From: 2-02-FULL-55-14 sp964534125
GTDB taxonomy: Bacteria > Bacteroidota > Ignavibacteria > UBA10030
Assembly: GCA_964534125.1 (NCBI GenBank)
Contig: CAZHOJ010000004.1
Location: 124,001-188,000, forward strand
DNA: 64,000 nucleotides
Reading direction: 5' to 3'
Shown one piece after another: positions 24,731 through 31,483 of the stretch (positions within the stretch are counted from its first letter, which is position 1; each line of letters begins with the position of its first letter). Both the position numbers and the translations under genes were made by a program. The notes under the pieces are model-generated. The model did not search any database. It was not told the origin of the DNA and saw only the letters and a program-made list of their open reading frames with translations.

Positions 24731-25051
24731 GACGGGGTCGTAGGCTGAGAGTTCGTCGAAGACGGACATGAAGTCTCGCCGCTGTGAGGCGGATTCGAAT
24801 CCTACAGTGTCCACCAGACGGGGTCGTAGGCTGAGAGTTCGTCGAAGANNNNNNNNNNNNNNNNNNNNNNNNNNNNNNNNNNNNNNNNNNNNNNNNNNNN
24901 NNNNNNNNNNNNNNNNNNNNNNNNNNNNNNNNNNNNNNNNNNNNNNNNTCCTACAGTGTCCACCAGACGGGGTCGTAGGCTGAGAGTTCGTCGAAGACGG
25001 ACACGAAGTCTCGCCGCCGTATGGCGGATTCGAATCCTACAGTGTCCGCTG
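24731..25051 (+). repeat. Tandem 86-bp repeats made of permuted tRNA-Val 3' sequence, interrupted by assembly gap
   Basis: The unit runs GACGGGGTCGTAGGCTGAGA ... to ... TTCGAATCCTACAGTGTCCA and CCA. Complete copies are 24731-24816 and 24966-25051 (the last with CCA changed to GCTG); a third is broken by the gap (24817-24848 and 24949-24965). The end of each unit repeats the tRNA T-loop and acceptor strand with CCA. Just before it, CCGCC-GTAT-GGCGG (25014-25027) recalls the anticodon stem without the variable region. The displaced piece, GGGGTCGTAGG plus TTCG split by CTGAGAG, opens the next unit. No CRISPR spacers: unit sequence is continuous. Confidence 0.85.
24849..24948. other. Assembly gap (100 Ns)
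   Basis: Exactly 100 undetermined bases inside the tRNA-tail repeat array. The round length suggests a scaffold gap of unknown true size, and the array probably contains more copies. Confidence 0.95.
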
Positions 25052-25333
25052 GATCCACACTTCGACGGGGGTCGTACGGTTCCCCTCCCCGCACATCCCA
25101 CCTGCATTCCTGGTCATTCCCCAGTAACTCTGCCGATACCCCGATTCAGCAATGCGCCCTGCCTCGGTTCGGAGCCGTTCAAGGGCAACATCCATTCCCT
25201 CTATACTCCTGTTGGCTCCTGCATCTTCACACACGTCCGTCTTTTGCCTCTCCGGGGAAACCGCGTATCTTGCCATGGATCGAACGCATGCAGGGATGAG
25301 TGAGTACAACGAAGGAAAGAAAGATCTGACCCA
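25052..25333. other. Spacer before the anSME-like gene, no gene recognised
   Basis: Open reading frames here are short and without recognisable domains. No hairpin with a T run and no clear promoter box stands out. A likely promoter for the radical SAM gene must lie in it. Confidence 0.5.
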
Positions 25334-26560
25334 ATGCAGCAGGTGACGGCATTCCATATCATGACCAAGCCGACGGGATCGCTCTGCAATCTCGACTGTG
25401 CGTACTGCTTCTACCTGGAAAAGGAGAAGCTGTATCCCGGCACGAAGCACTGGGGGATGCCCGACAAGGTGCTCGAGACGTATATCCGCCAGTATATCCG
25501 GGCCCAGCGGACGAAAGAGGTCACTTTCGCGTGGCAGGGGGGAGAACCGACGCTCCTGGGGGTCGACTTCTTCCGGAAGGCGGTGAGCCTTCAGCAGGAA
25601 CACGCCGGTGGGAAGGTCATCCACAACACCTTCCAGACGAACGGGACACTCATCGACGACGAATGGTGCGGGTTCTTCCGTGACCACGATTTCCTCATCG
25701 GACTCTCGATCGACGGACCCGAAGATGTGCACGACCGGTACAGATACTACAAGGGAGGACAACAATCATTCGCCATGGTCATGCGCGGCATCGAGGACCT
25801 TCAGAGACACTACGTGAGGTTCAACACGCTCACATGCGTGTCCAAAGCGAATGAGGACGATCCGTTGAAGGTCTATCATTTCCTTAAGGAGATCGGGAGC
25901 GGTTTCATGCAGTTCATCCCCATCGTCGAACGACTCGCGAAGCACGGGAGGGACGATCAGTTGACGCTCGTCTCGCCGAACGACAAGGGGGATGCGGAGG
26001 TCGCGGCATGGGCGGTCGATCCCCTGAAGTATGGCAGGTTCCTGGGCGCTATCTTCGACGAGTGGGTCAGGAACGATGTCGGCAGGTACTATGTGCAGAT
26101 TTTTGATGTCGCCCTTGAATCATGGTCGGGGATGAAGCCGAGCCTCTGTGTGTTCAGCGAGTTCTGCGGCGCAGCCCTCGCGATGGAGCACAACGGGGAC
26201 CTGTATTCCTGCGATCACTACGTCTATCCCGAGAACAAGCTTGGCAACGTGTGGAACGATTCCCTCGAGGACATGATCAATTCCGGCAAGCAGATAAAGT
26301 TTGGCGTCGACAAGAAGATGGGGCTGCCGAAGTACTGTGAGCGGTGTGATTACCTGTTCGCATGCCGTGGTGAGTGCCCGAAGCACCGGTTCACACGAAC
26401 GCCGGATGGGGAGGAAGGGCTGAACTACCTCTGTGCAGGATACAAGCACTTCTTCGCCCACATCGACGAGGCGATGACCTACATGGCGGGGGAGCTGAGT
26501 GCGGGACGACCGCCGGCGAACGTCATGCGGTGGATGAGGCAGCGTGGAAAGAAGGGGTGA
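25334..26560 (+). CDS. Anaerobic sulfatase-maturating enzyme-like radical SAM/SPASM protein
   Basis: The product has 408 aa. The radical SAM cluster motif is CNLDCAYCFYLEKEKLY (~17-33), the exact form of anaerobic sulfatase-maturating enzymes (anSME). WQGGEPTLLG (~75), FQTNGTLID and GLSIDGP follow. A SPASM region holds the auxiliary cluster cysteines: LCVFSEFCGAALAMEHNGDL, CDHYVYPENKLGN, and CERCDYLFACRGECPKHRF with GLNYLCAGYKHFF. anSMEs turn an active-site Cys or Ser of sulfatases into formylglycine. No sulfatase is in the window, so the target must lie elsewhere. Oxygen-sensitive iron-sulfur chemistry agrees with an anaerobic life style. Confidence 0.85.
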   Translation: MQQVTAFHIMTKPTGSLCNLDCAYCFYLEKEKLYPGTKHWGMPDKVLETYIRQYIRAQRTKEVTFAWQGGEPTLLGVDFFRKAVSLQQEHAGGKVIHNTFQTNGTLIDDEWCGFFRDHDFLIGLSIDGPEDVHDRYRYYKGGQQSFAMVMRGIEDLQRHYVRFNTLTCVSKANEDDPLKVYHFLKEIGSGFMQFIPIVERLAKHGRDDQLTLVSPNDKGDAEVAAWAVDPLKYGRFLGAIFDEWVRNDVGRYYVQIFDVALESWSGMKPSLCVFSEFCGAALAMEHNGDLYSCDHYVYPENKLGNVWNDSLEDMINSGKQIKFGVDKKMGLPKYCERCDYLFACRGECPKHRFTRTPDGEEGLNYLCAGYKHFFAHIDEAMTYMAGELSAGRPPANVMRWMRQRGKKG

Positions 26561-26711
26561 GAAGAACACTGCAAGAAAAGTCCCCGTCCTGCAGTGTCAA
26601 TAGTTGCCCCTACCGTGAGCATATTTCATTCTCATTCCTGAGCACATGCCCCGCAACTTCCAGCACTTCCGGCAGTAAAACAGGGGTGTCCACGATCATC
26701 AGGAACCTGCC

Positions 26712-27824
26712 ATGAAACGATTTCTCTCTCTCCTCACGCTCAACATCATCCTCTTCTCCGCGGCAGCTGCTCAGGGCTCCGGATTCCTTCTGGGGGCCGG
26801 TACCGTCGGCATCGGGTTCGGGGATATCCCCCGCGTCGATGGGATCCGCTTCAACTGGACGGATGAGTGGCTGGATGAGGTGAATGGCATCAACGTCACA
26901 TTGTGGAAACCGGAGTTCGACAATCTGTCCGGCACCATGAACGGGATCTCGTTCGGCCTTGTGGCCTCAGCGTACGACCGGATGCATGGCATCGCCCTCT
27001 CTCCCGGAGCCGTCATCACCCGTGATGAGATGAGCGGCCTCAACCTGGCAGGCGTTGCGGTGGTGTCGCAGGGAAACGTCACCGGCATCAACGTGGGCGG
27101 ACTTGCCGTCGTTGGCCAGGGATGCGTCACCGGCCTCAACACCTCGCTGCTGGCCGTCGTCGCGCAGGGTGATATCACAGGCATTTCGTTCGGCGGACTT
27201 GCGACCGTGGCGCAGGGTTCGGTCAAAGGTATCTCTCTTGCCGGTCTTGCTGCCGTTGCCCAGGGGGATATGTATGGGATCAGCTTCGGCGGCCTCGCCA
27301 CTGTGGCACAGGGCGACCTGAAGGGAGTCCATGCATCACTGCTGGCGAACGTTGCGCAAGGCGATATGCTCGGCCTCTCACTCTCCGGGCTCGCCATCGT
27401 CTCGCAGGGCTCCCTGACAGGCGTCTCGGTCGGCGGACTTGCCGTGGTCGGCCAGGAAGAGATCCTTGGCATCAATTTCGGCTCAGCGGGCATCGTCTCT
27501 GACGGGGATATCACAGGGGTGAATGTGACACTGGGAAAACTGTACTCGGGTCGGGAGATCCTTGGCCTGAACGTCGGCGCCTACAAGATCGAGGCTGATG
27601 TGATGAAAGGCCTCAATCTTGGCGTCATCTGGACGGAAAGCGACGAGGCCGTCGGACTGACGACCGGTGCATACAATCGGACGTACCGCATGCAGACAGG
27701 CATCGTTATCGGCCTGCTGAACCACGCTGCCGATCTCAGAGGCATACAACTGGGAGTTCTGAACATCGTCGAGTCCGGTCCGTCGTGGGCTCGGTATCTT
27801 CCTTTCCTCAATCTTCGCTTCTGA
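26712..27824 (+). CDS. Secreted protein with ~20-residue LAVVAQGD-type beta repeats
   Basis: The product has 370 aa. A signal peptide (MKRFLSLLTLNIILFSAAAA) is followed, from residue ~110 to 300, by about ten units of 20 residues with the consensus (G/S)-L-A-x-V-A-Q-G-D-(I/M/L)-x-G-(I/V)-S-x-(G/A)-G. Examples are LATVAQGSVKGISLAG, LAAVAQGDMYGISFGG and LANVAQGDMLGLSLSG. The regular period suggests a stacked beta-helix. Regions before and after use a looser form of the same pattern (GLNLGVIWT, GIQLGVLNI). It is probably an outer-membrane or periplasmic structural protein; similar GI-x-GLA-x-V repeats occur in Bacteroidetes proteins of unknown role. Confidence 0.75.
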   Translation: MKRFLSLLTLNIILFSAAAAQGSGFLLGAGTVGIGFGDIPRVDGIRFNWTDEWLDEVNGINVTLWKPEFDNLSGTMNGISFGLVASAYDRMHGIALSPGAVITRDEMSGLNLAGVAVVSQGNVTGINVGGLAVVGQGCVTGLNTSLLAVVAQGDITGISFGGLATVAQGSVKGISLAGLAAVAQGDMYGISFGGLATVAQGDLKGVHASLLANVAQGDMLGLSLSGLAIVSQGSLTGVSVGGLAVVGQEEILGINFGSAGIVSDGDITGVNVTLGKLYSGREILGLNVGAYKIEADVMKGLNLGVIWTESDEAVGLTTGAYNRTYRMQTGIVIGLLNHAADLRGIQLGVLNIVESGPSWARYLPFLNLRF

Positions 27825-27982
27825 CCGGTTCTTCAGTCGGTTTCTTCAATGAGCATTGGGCGTTCGGTGATCGGCATTCGTGCGATCTCCGGATGTCCAA
27901 TGCTGCTTCAGGGTATCTCATCCTGCATACCTCTTGTTTGTGAGCCGACCGCCACGTACATTTGTACACGAACATACCACCT

Positions 27983-28297
27983 ATGCACGCCGTTTCGCGG
28001 TTCATCATCTCTGTTGTGCTCATCGCATTCACGCTCCTGCCAGGGCTGAACGCGAGCGATCCCGTTCTTCGGGACGCATCCCTTTCCGTTCCGCTTCTTA
28101 TCTCGAAATGCCAGGAGGCCGACACTCCTGCGATGATCGCAAAGGTTATCGTGTGGTCGTTCCCGTCGCCTCCGGTCTTTGTCCGGCTCGAGGATCCTGA
28201 TTCCTCCGAACATGAGGCAGAGGAGACCCCTCCTCCGCAGGCCGTGCTCGAACCCGGACTGTTGCTGACCTCTCTGCGCTGGTCCTCGGAAACCTGA
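27983..28297 (+). CDS. Small putative secreted protein
   Basis: The product has 104 aa from the ATG at 27983. The N-terminus MHAVSRFIISVVLIAFTLLP is a good signal sequence. The rest is Pro/Ser/Glu-rich with no cysteines beyond one, and no motif that I recognise. Overlapping open frames on the other strand lack start context and look like shadows. No ribosome site is clear. A short hairpin (GGAAACC-TGA-AGGTTCC, 28287-28303) overlaps its end. It may be a real small exported protein, but coding is not certain. Confidence 0.45.
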   Translation: MHAVSRFIISVVLIAFTLLPGLNASDPVLRDASLSVPLLISKCQEADTPAMIAKVIVWSFPSPPVFVRLEDPDSSEHEAEETPPPQAVLEPGLLLTSLRWSSET

Positions 28298-28507
28298 AGG
28301 TTCCTTCTCCGGGTCGCGGCTGATCGCCGGATGAGCGCTTCTCTGCCCTTCCGGGTGATCGACCTGCCGGCGTCTGCACTCTCCATGTGCCGGCTCTGAC
28401 CCGCACGCCATCGGTCATTCGTTTCACATTCACCGTCCGGCGCATCGCTCCCATGCGGGAGCGGCCATATGCACCGGTCATCATTCATCTCTTCAAGGAT
28501 AGCTGCT

Positions 28508-29026
28508 ATGAAACACACGTTCGTTGTTGCACTCATCATGGTCCTCCTCATCGGTTGCGGTGGCGACCAGACCGGTACGCAGGTTCAGCAGACCGGAGGT
28601 GTCCTGACGGCTTCGTGGGAAGATTCCCGCGATACTGTCCAGGCGAAATTCGCCGTCGAAGGCCTTCAGCTCGTGACGGACAGCATCGACCTGGTGTACT
28701 CGGGCGGATCGTACGAAGGGTACGCCGTCGAACAGTGGGTCCTGTCGTTCGGAGCCTCGGGCACCCTGCAGGCGGCGACGATCACGTTCGCTCCCGATAC
28801 AGCCGGAAGCGTCGGTCTTGCTCAGGCCCTGGACTCCCGGTTCTCCGGGAAGTATGGCCCGGCATCGGAACCGATGACATGGGTCGTGAAGGGGGAGGCG
28901 GGGACGACGGGAACGAAGATCTCGATCGCGGCGACAGAAGGCGGCCCCGTAGTGCTTTCTCTCCAGGCAGTGGCTGCTGAGCCGGCTGCGGAAGAGACCA
29001 GGACCGAATCCCCGGTCACAGAGTAA
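28508..29026 (+). CDS. Unknown lipoprotein
   Basis: The product has 172 aa from the ATG at 28508 (AAGGAT upstream). MKHTFVVALIMVLLIGCGG ends in a lipobox (LIGC), so the protein should be lipidated and membrane-anchored. The mature part has alternating beta-like strands (VLTASWEDSRDTVQAKFAVE, AATITFAPDTAG, MTWVVKGEAGTTGTKISIAA) and an acidic C-terminus (EPAAEETRTESPVTE). I do not recognise the family. It heads a run of small membrane proteins on the same strand (29096-29942) and may share their transcript. Confidence 0.75.
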   Translation: MKHTFVVALIMVLLIGCGGDQTGTQVQQTGGVLTASWEDSRDTVQAKFAVEGLQLVTDSIDLVYSGGSYEGYAVEQWVLSFGASGTLQAATITFAPDTAGSVGLAQALDSRFSGKYGPASEPMTWVVKGEAGTTGTKISIAATEGGPVVLSLQAVAAEPAAEETRTESPVTE

Positions 29027-29095
29027 CATGTCTGTGCGATGTCCCGGATGAGGATCATTATCCCATCCGGGACTCGCCATGACGAGGATCATACC

Positions 29096-29230
29096 ATGAA
29101 GACAGAATATGACACCATGCCGGGGCGGTCGATGAAGAAATTCCTGGTTCGCGCCGGCATTTTTGTTGGCATCGTGGCCTCATTGGTCATCATCGCCAGG
29201 ATGATCACAGGCCGTCATCAGGCCATGTGA
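29096..29230 (+). CDS. Small single-helix membrane protein (44 aa)
   Basis: ATG at 29096 with GAGG 9 bases upstream. The product begins MKTEYDTMPGRSMKKFLVRA and continues with a membrane helix (GIFVGIVASLVIIARMI) and a short basic end. The good ribosome site and helix argue for a real gene. Family unknown. It lies 69 bases after the lipoprotein gene. Confidence 0.55.
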   Translation: MKTEYDTMPGRSMKKFLVRAGIFVGIVASLVIIARMITGRHQAM

Positions 29231-29607
29231 ATATGCGGCAAGGGCTGCTACGAATGCTTTCTGTGACCAGACCGGACACCGATCGACCGAGATCGGTCCT
29301 CAGCGTGATGCTGTCGGCGATGATGCTTTGCTGGAGCGTCGCACAGGGATCTCTCGACCTTTCGGGTCGGTCTTCTATCTTGGTCGAGGCGAGTGTAGCC
29401 ATTGTTGTGTGGGATGGGGCGGTCTCTTCACCCATCGGTCATCAGCGGGGCGGGTCTCCTGAGTATACAGGAGGCCTTGTCTCATCCGGCCATCACCATG
29501 CCGTGCAGGCGCCCGTGCGCGCCATCGCGCGTCCTGCGTGGCCCGTTGCCGCATTGCTCGAACAGGGGAAAGGACTGATAACACTCCAGACATCGGCAGA
29601 TATCTGA
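29227..29607 (+). CDS. Doubtful small protein
   Basis: A possible 126-aa product from a GTG at 29227 (or ATG at 29233) that touches the stop of the preceding small gene. It has one moderately hydrophobic stretch (LSVMLSAMMLCWSVAQGS) and then a low-complexity His/Ala/Pro tail with no known motif. The opposite strand is open over part of it. I list it because the 377-base stretch is otherwise empty and the start overlaps its neighbour, but it may not be coding. Confidence 0.3.
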   Translation: MNMRQGLLRMLSVTRPDTDRPRSVLSVMLSAMMLCWSVAQGSLDLSGRSSILVEASVAIVVWDGAVSSPIGHQRGGSPEYTGGLVSSGHHHAVQAPVRAIARPAWPVAALLEQGKGLITLQTSADI

Positions 29608-29692
29608 CGTCGATATCCATGAGCGGTGCGCGGCCGCTGCGTGTGCGGCAGGCCGCGGTCACATCATGATATCGCACAGAAAGGATCTGACG

Positions 29693-29809
29693 ATGGAAGC
29701 GAAGAAGCCGCAAGAGACCCAGTCCGGTGCGCAGGCGCTTCGGAACATTGCACTGTTCTTCATTGGAACGATCGTTGTGATCGTAGCGGTCAAGCTGTTG
29801 GTAGGGTGA
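29693..29809 (+). CDS. Small single-helix membrane protein (38 aa)
   Basis: ATG at 29693 with AAGGA 8-12 bases upstream. The product is a polar start (MEAKKPQETQSGAQALRN) followed by one strong membrane helix (IALFFIGTIVVIVAVKLLVG) reaching the C-terminus. Such tail-anchored miniproteins often join larger membrane complexes. It is 16 bases before another 38-aa membrane protein, forming a tandem pair. Confidence 0.6.
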   Translation: MEAKKPQETQSGAQALRNIALFFIGTIVVIVAVKLLVG

Positions 29810-29825
29810 GGGAAAAGAGCAACCG

Positions 29826-29942
29826 ATGACCACACGTGCACTGCTGATCATGATCCCGACATGGGGGATCATCATATACTATACTGCGAGGTACTTCTAT
29901 CTTGTCCTGAGGTCGAAGGCCGGTCCGTCGGACCCGCACTGA
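29826..29942 (+). CDS. Small membrane protein (38 aa)
   Basis: ATG at 29826. The product begins MTTRALLIMIPTWGIIIYYT, one hydrophobic helix, followed by ARYFYLVLRSKAGPSDPH. It lies 16 bases after the other 38-aa gene and 6 bases before a strong terminator. This position at the end of a transcript supports a genuine coding sequence. No family recognised; small quinol-oxidase-type subunits look similar in size and topology, but no such complex is nearby. Confidence 0.55.
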   Translation: MTTRALLIMIPTWGIIIYYTARYFYLVLRSKAGPSDPH

Positions 29943-29948
29943 ACAACG

Positions 29949-29985
29949 AAGCCCCGCGATGTCCTGCGGGGCTTTCGTGTTTTTA
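29949..29985 (+). terminator. Rho-independent terminator after the small-protein cluster
   Basis: Stem AAGCCCCGC (29949-29957) with GCGGGGCTT (29966-29974), 8-base loop, then TCGTGTTTTTAT. It closes the run of genes from 28508 and faces the convergent asparaginase-like gene. Confidence 0.85.
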
Positions 29986-30005
29986 TGCAGTTCGTGTTGT
30001 CGTTG

Positions 30006-30494
30006 TCACCGCACCTCTTCGAACGCACCCGTGTTCCTGTTCTTCCGTACGTTGTTCCAGGTGAATGCCCGTCCGTTCATCGCCACATAGACACCGTTCT
30101 GCAGCGTTTCGGCGAAGGCCAGCGCTGCCCCGAAATTGAACAGTCCGTCGGAGCTGCCGAACTTGTAGGGGATCATCGCTCCCATCAGAACAATGGTCTT
30201 CGTCAGGGCTTCGTTCCCGAGCACCCGGGCGGTCTGGTCCATCGTATCGGTGCCATGGGTGATGACGATCCTGTCGTACGGGGTCTCCTTGCAGGCGGTG
30301 AGGATCATCTGCCGGTCCGCATCGGTCATATCAAGACTGTCCTTCATCATCAGGGTCTGCAGCTCCGCCTCCACCTTGCTGCGCCCGAGCTTCAGGATCT
30401 CGGGAACGTGCGTCTCCTTGAAGAAGAGCTTCCCGTCGATCTCGTTGTATTCCTTGTCGAACGTCCCGCCTGTGACGAAGATCATAATGGGCAT
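30006..30494 (-). CDS. Asparaginase-domain protein, short single-domain form
   Basis: The product has 162 aa (an in-frame start at 30485, MIFVTGG, is also possible). It matches the N-terminal domain of type I/II L-asparaginases: FVTGGTFDKEY holds the first catalytic Thr, VITHGTDTMDQTARVL the second Thr-Asp pair, and TIVLMGAMIPYKFGSSDGLFN the conserved (M/T)GAM region. The usual C-terminal domain (~150 aa) is absent. A stand-alone asparaginase domain of this length is known in other bacteria, so truncation is not certain. Activity needs the intact dimer in classic enzymes, so hydrolysis of asparagine is possible but unproven. Confidence 0.75.
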   Translation of the reverse strand: MPIMIFVTGGTFDKEYNEIDGKLFFKETHVPEILKLGRSKVEAELQTLMMKDSLDMTDADRQMILTACKETPYDRIVITHGTDTMDQTARVLGNEALTKTIVLMGAMIPYKFGSSDGLFNFGAALAFAETLQNGVYVAMNGRAFTWNNVRKNRNTGAFEEVR

Positions 30495-30610
30495 GATGAC
30501 CTCATGTGAGCAAAGTGTCCGACGTCAAATGTAGCCCTCGATGACCGCGGATTCAATTGTTTTTGGGCCTTTTGTGGCTACATTAAAAGACCAATACATG
30601 GCCATTTTGG

Positions 30611-30640
30611 ATTTCGAAATTCGGATTTCGGATTTTCTTC
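30611..30640. repeat. TCGAAATTCGGAT-family intergenic repeat copy
   Basis: GGATTTCGAAATTCGGATTT and CGGATTTTC, just before the response regulator gene; it shares short words with the copies at 1618-1660 and 1727-1762. Confidence 0.5.
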
Positions 30641-30647
30641 ACCCCCA

Positions 30648-31403
30648 ATGATCCTCAGAAACCTCAAGATCCTCTTCGTCGACGACGAGCCGGATTATGT
30701 CGTGCCGATAGCTGATTTCCTGGAGCAGAAATATCAGCATAAAACGACCACTGTTCCCGGCATTGAAAAAGCCCAGCGCAAATTGGCCAAAGAGCAATTC
30801 GATATCATCTTCCTGGACTACAAGCTTGTCGGCGGCACCGGCCTCGACTTCCTCAGGTGGGCAGCGGAGACGGAGCTCGAAACCCCCATCATCATGGTCA
30901 CTGGACATGGTCGCGAGGATGTCGCAGTGGAGGCGATGAAGCTTGGTGCGTATGATTACCTGAACAAGACCGACATCAAGCTTGACCTCATCCCCATCGT
31001 CATCAACAAGGCCCTCGACCGGCTCGTCCTGCGGAAGGCGAAGGAGGAGCTGGACGACGAACGGCTGACGCGGGAGAAGAACGCGCTCGCCATCAAGATC
31101 TTCCAGGAGACGGTCCGGGAGTTCATCAACCGGATCAATAACGACCTTGCGAACATCATTCTGCGGGTGAAGATGTATGAGAAGCAGAAGACGGTGAAGA
31201 AATCTGTCGAAGCGCAGGAGAGGGATGTCGCGCATATGATCGGAGAGATCGAGTTCAGCGCGAAGGCGATCGAGGCGACAGTTTCAGCGCTTGTGACACT
31301 GAACGCGACCGTGACCAACCTCATCGAGGTACAAAAGAAGGCTGTAGACCTTCAGAAAGAGCTCAACAGGACGCTGAAGGAAATGGAGAAAAAGAAGAAG
31401 TAG
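30648..31403 (+). CDS. Response regulator receiver protein with coiled-coil output
   Basis: The product has 251 aa. Residues 1-125 are a receiver domain: FVDDEPD (acidic pocket), DIIFLDYKLVGG (phospho-Asp), IIMVTGHG (Thr) and YDYLNKTDI (Lys). The remaining ~125 residues are charged and helical, with heptad-like order (LVLRKAKEELDDERLTREKN and VQKKAVDLQKELNRTLKEME), a long coiled coil without DNA-binding or enzymatic domain. It may act through protein contacts, e.g. on a chemotaxis or kinase complex. No histidine kinase is adjacent. The start is only 8 bases after the dispersed repeat. Confidence 0.8.
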   Translation: MILRNLKILFVDDEPDYVVPIADFLEQKYQHKTTTVPGIEKAQRKLAKEQFDIIFLDYKLVGGTGLDFLRWAAETELETPIIMVTGHGREDVAVEAMKLGAYDYLNKTDIKLDLIPIVINKALDRLVLRKAKEELDDERLTREKNALAIKIFQETVREFINRINNDLANIILRVKMYEKQKTVKKSVEAQERDVAHMIGEIEFSAKAIEATVSALVTLNATVTNLIEVQKKAVDLQKELNRTLKEMEKKKK

Positions 31404-31425
31404 GCAGTAGGCAGGAGACGGCAGG
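31404..31425. repeat. CAGTAGGCAG-type repeat copy
   Basis: TAGGCAGTAGGCAGGAGACG is directly after the response regulator stop; it belongs to the CAGTA repeat family found after other genes. Confidence 0.45.
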
Positions 31426-31483
31426 CAAAGATCTGGAGCTCTGGGTGTAGCTTTCCGCCTGCGGGTCACCTGCCACAGCGTGC

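Noticed and set aside
24731..25051. CRISPR array
   Set aside because: The repeats are contiguous, contain tRNA sequence and have no unique spacers; no cas gene is nearby.
24577..25303. Short open frames with repeated STRRGRRLRVRRR sequence
   Set aside because: They are translations of the tRNA-tail repeats; one runs through the N gap.
25037..25765. 242-aa minus-strand frame over the start of the anSME-like gene
   Set aside because: It is antisense to the radical SAM motif region and has no domain features.
27808..28551. 247-aa minus-strand frame opposite the small secreted protein
   Set aside because: No ribosome site, no hydrophobic or conserved segments; the plus strand has a signal peptide in the same region.
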